In this document: piece by piece, positions 56,690 through 64,000 of the stretch | Layout of the letters: the number at the start of each line of letters is the position of its first letter | Numbering within the stretch: position 1 is the first letter of the stretch | NCBI GenBank assembly: GCA_031310005.1 | Contig: CM062381.1 | Span: 682,001 to 746,000, forward strand | Direction: 5' to 3' | DNA: 64,000 nucleotides | Source of the DNA: Dactylellina haptotyla | Taxonomy: Eukaryota; Ascomycota; Orbiliomycetes; Orbiliales; Orbiliaceae | The notes under the pieces: generated by a model | Seen by the model: the letters and a program-made list of their open reading frames with translations, nothing else | Told to the model about the DNA's origin: nothing | Database searches by the model: none | Made by a program: the position numbers and the translations under genes

Positions 56690-57742
56690 ATGCTTACTGA
56701 CGTGCGTTTTTGCGTACTTGTCGCGGCTTCATTCCACATAGACTCCGTGTTAGGTGCCTCGATCGTTGGCGAAAATGGTATCTCAAGAAACGGACCTACA
56801 ATCGAGCACCGGCTAGCTCGGCGACAAGATGAGACTGGTGGAACAAGCCAGCAAAATCAACCAGAGAAATCGGCCCAAACTAGTAAGAATGCCGGAAATA
56901 GAGGGCAACCACGCGGTGGATCAAACCCTCAGATGCAGAACGGCCAGCTCTTTTCAGCATCAAGAGGAACGCCATCGCTTATGAGTTTTGACCCTGTAAT
57001 ATCAGCGTTCCAGAATATATTCCCAGATTATGATCCGGATGCTCTTAAAAGTGATCAAAGATATAATATTGGTGGTCAACGGCAGACTGGGAGAAATCTC
57101 ATGTTGCATCTAGGACTTCATACGCTTCGGAATTCACCACGAATCGCAGAGGAGGTTATCACAGGCCCAGAAAATCTGCAACCTTCATCTCCTATCGTTG
57201 AGGAGCCACCGCTGGATTTAGGTTCGAATACAGTACGACCAGGCGAAACTTTCGAGTTCCCTCCAGGAAATTTCGAAATAGGAACGATACCATCATATAT
57301 AATGGATAACCTCGGACCCAATACTGATAGGAACTATTTAGCCTGGTTGGCCAGTAATTTCCCCAGTAGCAAGGTCGCCCAACGCAGCGGAGGCAATGTC
57401 TATGATCCTGACGTGGCCGTGAGAGAGCTTCCACTACAATATATTCCAGGAAGCCCAAACCGAGACATATATCCGACAAGGCCGCCTTACTCGACTGAAC
57501 CATTCTTCTGGCAACCACCAGGGGGGACCGAATCTAGCCAAACAGCGAAGCCTTGGGATAGTGGGCAAGGAGCGCAAGAATTTGCAGGAGTTCCAACGGG
57601 TGTGCAAATCCCGGATGGTTTTTTCGATAAGCCACCCGTAAATCAAGATAATCGGAATATGGAAATAGAAGGGTTACTGAAGGGCGAGGTTAAAGAGGAA
57701 TATGGATCTCAAGAAGAGATTCAGCAGATTCCTGAAAGATAA
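56690..57742 (+). CDS. Secreted orphan protein with Kex2-like RR site, Pro/Asn/Gly-rich
   Basis: Single exon, 350 aa. A signal peptide is at 1 to about 22 (hydrophobic run then SVLGAS). Arg44-Arg45 in HRLARRQDE is a likely Kex2 site, giving a propeptide of about 20 residues. The mature part starts Gln/Asn/Gly-rich, then has SFDPVISAFQNIFPDYDPDAL and several Pro-rich loops (IPGSPNRDIYPTRPPYSTEP), and ends acidic. No cysteine is apparent in the mature region. It follows the orphan gene at 54976 on the same strand. No family was recognised. Confidence 0.7.
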   Translation: MLTDVRFCVLVAASFHIDSVLGASIVGENGISRNGPTIEHRLARRQDETGGTSQQNQPEKSAQTSKNAGNRGQPRGGSNPQMQNGQLFSASRGTPSLMSFDPVISAFQNIFPDYDPDALKSDQRYNIGGQRQTGRNLMLHLGLHTLRNSPRIAEEVITGPENLQPSSPIVEEPPLDLGSNTVRPGETFEFPPGNFEIGTIPSYIMDNLGPNTDRNYLAWLASNFPSSKVAQRSGGNVYDPDVAVRELPLQYIPGSPNRDIYPTRPPYSTEPFFWQPPGGTESSQTAKPWDSGQGAQEFAGVPTGVQIPDGFFDKPPVNQDNRNMEIEGLLKGEVKEEYGSQEEIQQIPER

Positions 57743-60700
57743 CAGGCCAGCGAGGGATTCAGGACTTAGAATATCATTATTGAGAGATGTGACTTCACGC
57801 TGGCACAATTGCGTTTAATGGCGTAAAATGCAAGCCTGCAGATATGGTGGTTGTTAGTGGACAATTTGAAAGAAGGTATTTTGTTTACCTGCGGATATAG
57901 GATAGCAAGCAAGTCCGACGCGTATACTCCAGTTGCATCGAATAATCAACTGGTTCATCCGAAGAAATAAAAAGTATTTGAAAAGACAACAAAGTTGTCA
58001 GATATTTTTCAAAAATTATGCCAAATCCTCGCACTTCGCCAGCTTTCCACTGTATGCACATTAACTTCAAACATCCAGCACTTCCTGAAACCGCACTCAA
58101 TAACATCGAGATAACATCCCTATCGTCTTGCACCATGATCTCACCAATAGACCTCCAGACACACCTCGAAAAGTGCCACAGCACACCGCCTGACTCCCAC
58201 TTTTGCTCAGTCCCAAACCCACTCTCCGCGACGAGACCGAGAGCTTAGTAGCATATAACACCATCGTTTCAAACCAACAACCATAGGTAGTATCAAGCCA
58301 GCCCAACAGCAAGTATTCGCTTTCATCCACTCCAAATCCAAACAAAAGCGCGAGAACGTTGGTTTAATCTCAAGAACGGACGGTTTCTCCCACAGGGGCG
58401 AGCCATAGCTCTCACCAGCAAAACAACATCGCGGCGCCGTCAACAAATTGTTCTTTCAAAGTATCCATCGTAATAGGGCTTCGGGGCGAGAGGAGGGCAA
58501 AGGCAAAAACAGCGCCAAGCACGGATATCCTGATAACTTCTGGTTAATGCAAGGTCGGCCGTGGCGATAGTGCGTAGCATAGGCTTCTCGACCTCCGCGA
58601 GATAAGGTGGATAAAGTATTGAACCGCGGGTTGGACCTGCAAAACATGCGCGCGTAGGTTCCACTTTCCCAAATGCCGGATGGGGTGTATTGAGCAAGAA
58701 TACGGTATTACCAAGACAGGATGGATTCTATGAGACAATGCGTGAACGAGTAGCGACCACAAAGATCTGAAGCCTGTAGACAAGTGTGAAGAATATTGTG
58801 TAATACAAAGCATCCGACAAGGCACCTTGAGGGACGCAAGAAAGGCTGGAGTGTTCTTACCAATCGCCTGCCCATTGCGAGACTACTTCTTCCGCCGTCT
58901 GTTTGCCAACCGCAGCTAAACCTCAGCGAAGAAATCCAAATACGCCAATCTAAACCCAATGACGCTACTAGCCTGCCTTCAACTATACCACTTGGAAGCT
59001 GCATCCCGTCTTGCGAGCGCGGGGATCGAGGACACTGCTGAAATTTCCAGCCTCATCTTTGCTAAGACCTTTAACCCTCACGACGCTGAAACAAACTTCA
59101 CCTATCCTTTTCCAAGCTGACCCTGAAATTCGCTGAGTGACTGAACTGAACTCGGGACCAAGATTTGTATGTAACATCCCCACTCTCGTACGTCTTCTCA
59201 TTTTCGTATGACATTTTCTCTCGAATATATCAGTACGAGCGGCGAAAGCACGTAGCACAAAAAACCGCTTCTGGAAACCTGCACGATTCCAAATTTTGCT
59301 GAATGTCCTAAATAGTACGTTCCGTCGCTAGTTATGCAATCCCACACAAGGTGGCGAGCATAATAGCTCGGGATGAGTATGCACCGCTCTGAAAATGCTT
59401 CTTCAAAAAGGAGCCATACGGCTTAAATTGCGCAATGCAGAGGACCATATGTCTGGTGAGTTTCGAGAGGTGCCCGGGGTTGGAACGAATGCATTGGAAG
59501 AATACCAGTTAAGGAATTCAGGATCACGAAGCGATCACCATCGTAGTCAATTTGATAGGCCGTTATTCGTACAGTTTCATCGTAGGCTGTCCGTTCCATT
59601 GCAATGCCTTTCTGGAGTGTGACTGCTTGCCAATATATAGAATATCAATATGGACACTATCCGTATTAGGCTGGCCGCAAGTCTTTAAGGACAAGCAGGA
59701 TATGAGAGTTCGCCAGCCGACGGGATCCAGCACAGTTTTTTAATCTGGCCAATGCATCGTCCCGGACTAAGGCCGACTGTTTCCGGCGAATGACTCTCCC
59801 AGCAATATGTAACCCCCAGTGTAGGGATAGTGGGAATCCACAAGATCGTGTGTAGACAAGCAGCACTCTGGGCGACAGTGGTGGTGCAGCCAGAAACCAT
59901 GTAGCGAGACCATTGTCAAATTACCATTCAGGTATATCATTCTTCAAACAGACCTGTCTTGCGCTTTCGCAGAACCATGAGAGGCCCCGATCAGTCCAAG
60001 AACGTTCTCCCCGGAGTTAGCCACCAGTTCTCTTAGAAACATCGAACAGAATTTTCTTCCCCGCCGTCTACGCTCCCGGAAAAGTTTCGAACAGCAGAAA
60101 ACTTCGAGCCTGCGCCGCATATTACGCTGTTTTAACTCTTTATATTGGCTGGATGCTTAGGGTTAAGTTCCAGTGGCCCATCCCACCTCGCTGTTTGACG
60201 AGACAAGGTGCTTTCCAGTAGAGGAACACCATGCCCGCTACTCAAGTACTCATTGGACCATGCTCTGAGGCCGAGTCTACGAGCAACGGTTATGGGTCGA
60301 CTACCTTCGGTCTGAACCACCGCGAACCGTATAGGGTGGTGTCGATGCGATTCTATAGAAATGATCTTGGTATGTATTCCCTTGTCCACACTAAAAAGTG
60401 TACGTTCGGTCCGCAAAGTTCATGGCAACCGAAAATCTCAAGGGATAAGTTTATCTTGGTCTCGTAGGCGGATCTATAGCATAGAGAGTCCATGTCAGTC
60501 CTTATGAACCAGTGGAAATACAACAGAGGAGATTCCGCAGAACGGTCGACAGTCGATGTGCCGAGGGGCACTATAGCGGTATATCGAGCAGGTAGCACGT
60601 TGAAGTAAGTCTAGAGAGGCATAAACGGTAAACTATTCCTTCAGACTGAGGCTCGGAAGCTGAAACTGGCGATTCGAGGCGGGATGATAGTATCCTGCAG

Positions 60701-62527
60701 ATGGATAAGTACGATGTTGGTTGCTTTTGGAAGGAGGAAGTCCTTCAAAGGGGTTGTATCTCACCCAGCTCACGAGGTTTAATTACAAAAGAAATTGGAC
60801 CTCAACACAATCGGGATGCGCCACACCCGGGTTGGTCGTTGACCCAAAAAGGGCACATTCACATTTGCGCCTGCGCCACAGGATGGAAATGCCACACGGA
60901 CATCAAGTTAACGAAGACTATTCTCATCTTTCGATCGGAGAGCTGGAGCCAGCACCAGATTTGCATTTGCGCGGCACAGCGCCTTGCGCCAGGATGTATT
61001 TCCATACCGCCTTAAGACCAAGTCGGCAGGCCGCTAGATAGTACCATAGACAGCGTATTCAAACAATTTAAGCACTTCCTTGATCAGCTTGATATGCGGG
61101 GATAGTCAACTCAACAGGGATCGCTTCGTTGTCGCGAGTTACCCGAAGTTGCAGAAGTTTTCCGTTCCGTCAAGAAGCAGCAGGTGCAGAGGGCGCGCAC
61201 ACTCGGGAGATGGCTTCTATTGCATATCCGTGAAGCTTTCTATCACCCAGATATTTTTTACCACGTATTTGTTGTACGTAATGATTTTTACTAGTTTCAC
61301 TCCCCGTGCTTCGAAGAGCACCTACCATATGCGATACAAACCCACCAAAACATACCAAACCATCCTTGGTATAGTAGTTATAGAACGGTACTATCTCCAC
61401 CATCTGCAGCTCAACTGTCTGCGGTATGTCTACCAGTAGAAAAAAGTATACTAGTATCTGCCGCCCCATTTGAAAACAAGGTTGGCTGGCCGGGACTATA
61501 AACCTTGATTCTATAAACACGTATTACCTCACTTTATATCTTAACAATTTTATATCTTATCGAAATTTTGATGCAAAATATGTATATAAAGCTAGGAAAT
61601 AGTCACAAACAATAGCTTTGATCTCGAGAAGATATATTCTCGAAGTTGTTGGAAACCCAGCCATAAGGTTAAATGGGACAATGTTATAAGGCCATATTCA
61701 TTCACCCTATTAAAGAAGAAACTTTCAAAACCCCTTTACGAAACTTTCTGGTTCGCGAATTCGATGAAGGAATTTTCATTTTTGAAAGAAACAATACAAG
61801 AAGCAGAGGGGCAAAACTCACTAGCAACTAGAAAATCAACGCTGTCAAAACTTACTTTTCTGCCAAGCCAAACACGCCCAGACTGGCGCTATAGCAATAG
61901 CAGCTTGATACCATGTCGCAAATTGTAGATGCTTTATATCGAAAGAGCAGAAACGGAGATATTGATGGCAAATACAAACACCGAATATAAGGACTGGGCG
62001 CAAATTTATATATCAAAGTATATCTTGTATCACCGAAGTCATATAATATTTTGCTTAGTGGCTTGAAACTCTTCGCCAAGTCAACGCCCAGTGCCCAGAG
62101 AGAATATTTGAGCAAATTTCTGGAGGACGGTGGCTTGATATCAATGACCCAAGACCGACTGTCACTATGAGTTCCTATGGTGAATGTTTGAAGTTGACGA
62201 ATAGGATCACGGGATGAGTAATACAACTGCCCTTCTACTGCGTACTGAGATTTTCTAAGAAATATGCTGGGATCATTTGCACTATATTAGTTTTCAAAAG
62301 ATCCACACGAATGTGGGGTGGAACTGCTCTACCAACTAATAATATCTAGCTGATACAGCAGGGGCGATATGAAATGTCTAGATTCCATATCTAAAAAATA
62401 CTTATCCAGCTACTATATAAGACCCTGAAGTTCTCGCTTTCGAAACATACTATGATGTGTATCCTTCTTGCAGACGACTATCCTGTCATCTTTCCATTCA
62501 CACCAAGGTCTCAGTTGGTCTTTTGCT
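57743..62527. other. 4.8-kb stretch without a supported gene
   Basis: Numerous frames under 125 codons on both strands, none with signal peptide, domain signature or joinable exons. A 124-codon minus-strand frame at 61852-62226 is the longest but has no support. Composition is closer to balanced over about 58000-61000, unlike the AT-rich accessory gaps, so an unrecognised lineage-specific or decayed gene is possible. Confidence 0.4.
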
Positions 62528-64000
62528 ATGCACCTTCCCTTTTATATTCCAACGGTCATTGCCCTCATCTATCCCAAGGGTACATTTGCCGATGGCAATG
62601 GCCTCATAGGATGGGGGAAGACCATGTACGATCCAACTTGCGCATTTGCATGTCGAGGAGTTATTGCAAAATGTACACTGCTTTGCACTCCTGTTGGCGG
62701 CTCGGCCAATCACGGAACTCATCATAATCCGGTAGCCACTCCTCCTGAGTGTTTTACTACTGATAATGCTTTCATGCGTACAATGGCTCTTTGTATACAT
62801 AATTATTGCCCGGGCAATGGGTCGCCAGCCTTAAGTAAGATAGAAGACTATTGGTATTCACATCTAGGTACCGGTAGTATCGGAAACTACAAATATGTTC
62901 CAACAATATCATACACAGAAGCATTGCTTGCTGCAAAACAGGATGAGAGAAATGGAGTGACATTTGCAGATGCCACCAATTCCACGGGTGATGAGCACGC
63001 TGGACACCAAATGCTTCGACGGGTCCCTGAGGAGGAATCGGCGACGGCGACTGCTAGCTCAAGCTTACCCACCATTAAAGCTAAACAGCCATTGAATGTC
63101 ACAAGCATTATCACTGCTAAGGATTGGCAGTTGCAATTCAACGGCATGCGAAACTTTGAAATCAATGAGAACGGCCATTCAACCTACAGGTATTCACCTA
63201 TATCCCTAATTTTTGTAGAACCCTAGACTAATGGAATACTCAACATAGTATAACTTTAATGTTTATCGCACTCTCTATACCAATCCTATTGTCTCTCTTA
63301 CGTTATATACCAGGCTTAGCTAGAAGTAAGCCCTGGTCTTATCTCAACTCGGTTCTCAACTACCCAGCGCTGTGGGGTAAATCTCACCGTAGTCCCGTGG
63401 CTATGATCATTGGAGGCGGCCTTAGCCCTACCCGTGGTCAGGCCATGTATATCGCTCTTTTGAGTTTTCTCAACATCATATTTCTCGCGGCACCCTACCC
63501 TTTTATTCAACCTCAATCAATCTTTGGGACTCGTAGAGAACAAGAATACAGCGTGATTGGTTGCCGCGCTGGTTCTCTAGCCCTCGGAAACATGGTGGCG
63601 ATGTTTGTATTCTCCGCCCGAAATAATCTCCTCCTCTATCTCACGAACTGGAGCCATAATACATTCCTTCTCTTGCATAGATGGCTAGGCTACTGGACTA
63701 TCATACACACGGTTCTGCACTCGATCTTACTACTGGCTTATTACAAGAAATACGGTGATTACGCTTCAGAGCTGGTTCGTCTTTACTGGATATGGGGGAT
63801 CGTCGGTACGGTGGCTGCCGTCGCAATACTTCCAGCTTCCTTGCTTGTCGTTCGACAGAAAGCATATGAGTTCTTCCTCCTATCACACATCATCCTCGTC
63901 ATAATTTTCCTGGTGGGATACTACTATCACATCTGGTATGTCTTTGAATATCGATGGGGATATGAAATATGGGCTTTTATCGCCATCGGTATATGGGGCG
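62528..64000 (+). CDS. Ferric reductase-like transmembrane protein (FRE family), 3' end outside window
   Basis: Exon 1 is 62528-63189 and exon 2 starts at 63249 and runs past the window end; the join keeps frame. Start is the first in-frame ATG. Residues 1 to about 17 are a signal peptide. The ectodomain (about 20-215) is Cys-rich (DPTCAFACRGVIAKC, PPECF, CIHNYC), as in fungal FRE proteins. The ferric-reductase membrane domain follows, with haem-ligand candidates in LLLHRWLGYWTIIHTVLH and, later, LLSHIILVIIFLVGYYYHIW. The FAD/NADPH-binding half lies beyond the window. The family reduces Fe(III)/Cu(II) at the plasma membrane for uptake. Confidence 0.92.

Noticed and set aside
61852-62226. 124-codon minus-strand frame upstream of the ferric reductase.
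   Set aside because: No recognisable features, and compatible with chance in AT-rich DNA.
62320-62350. GCTCTACCAACT, matching the reverse complement of a tRNA D arm.
   Set aside because: No anticodon stem or T arm follows on the minus strand, so no cloverleaf can be formed.
1-64000. CRISPR arrays, bacterial operons, rRNA genes and biosynthetic gene clusters (PKS/NRPS).
   Set aside because: Nothing resembling these was seen; the isolated dehydrogenase and acyltransferase are not close to any synthase.

Overview
The window is nuclear DNA of a filamentous ascomycete (Pezizomycotina). Most genes have short GT-AG introns with CTAAC/CTAAT-like branch sites, and orthologues of standard fungal housekeeping genes are present: TBF1/TRF, ALG2, MRE11, mitochondrial S19, RPL26 and PRMT5. 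Accessory families typical of filamentous fungi are mixed in: a secreted M43 protease, a rhodopsin-domain membrane protein, an acyltransferase-3, a ferric reductase, a Zn2Cys6 protein and small secreted proteins. A Leotiomycete such as a member of Helotiales is my guess from the general character; it is not proven here. Exon boundaries were derived by hand from splice signals and reading-frame continuity.

Layout. 1-7.7 kb: telomere-repeat/Myb factor TBF1 (+) facing a 7-exon zinc-type dehydrogenase (-). 7.7-16.1 kb: AT-rich, gene-sparse accessory block with two small secreted proteins that look like distant relatives, a secreted DJ-1/PfpI protein, and two copies of a repeat with LTR-like ends. 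16.1-19.9 kb: acyltransferase-3 and a DDT/WHIM-like nuclear protein, both intronless. 19.9-23.7 kb: no supported gene. 23.7-28.5 kb: a tandem Zn2Cys6 protein, a conserved unknown, and ALG2. 28.5-31.6 kb: no supported gene. 31.6-33.5 kb: M43 metalloprotease and tRNA-Val(AAC). 34.2-43 kb: an RGG protein with an eIF4E-binding motif, MRE11 divergent from mitochondrial S19, and RPL26. 43-49.8 kb: a very large Q/S/P-rich AT-hook/C2H2 protein and a rhodopsin-domain protein. 50-52.6 kb: PRMT5. 53.4-57.7 kb: orphan genes, including one frame broken by a single TAG and a neighbour that resembles it. 57.7-62.5 kb: no supported gene. 62.5 kb to the end: ferric reductase running off the window.

How the genes relate. 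The housekeeping genes do not form a pathway. Two head-to-head pairs probably share promoters: MRE11/S19m, and RPL26/the C2H2 gene. The accessory blocks at 9.6-14.5 kb and 53.4-57.7 kb carry the most novelty: secreted or membrane orphans, likely paralogue pairs, and repeat debris. The most unusual single gene is the tandem Zn2Cys6 protein, where both zinc clusters are split by an intron at the same residue, which points to an intragenic duplication.
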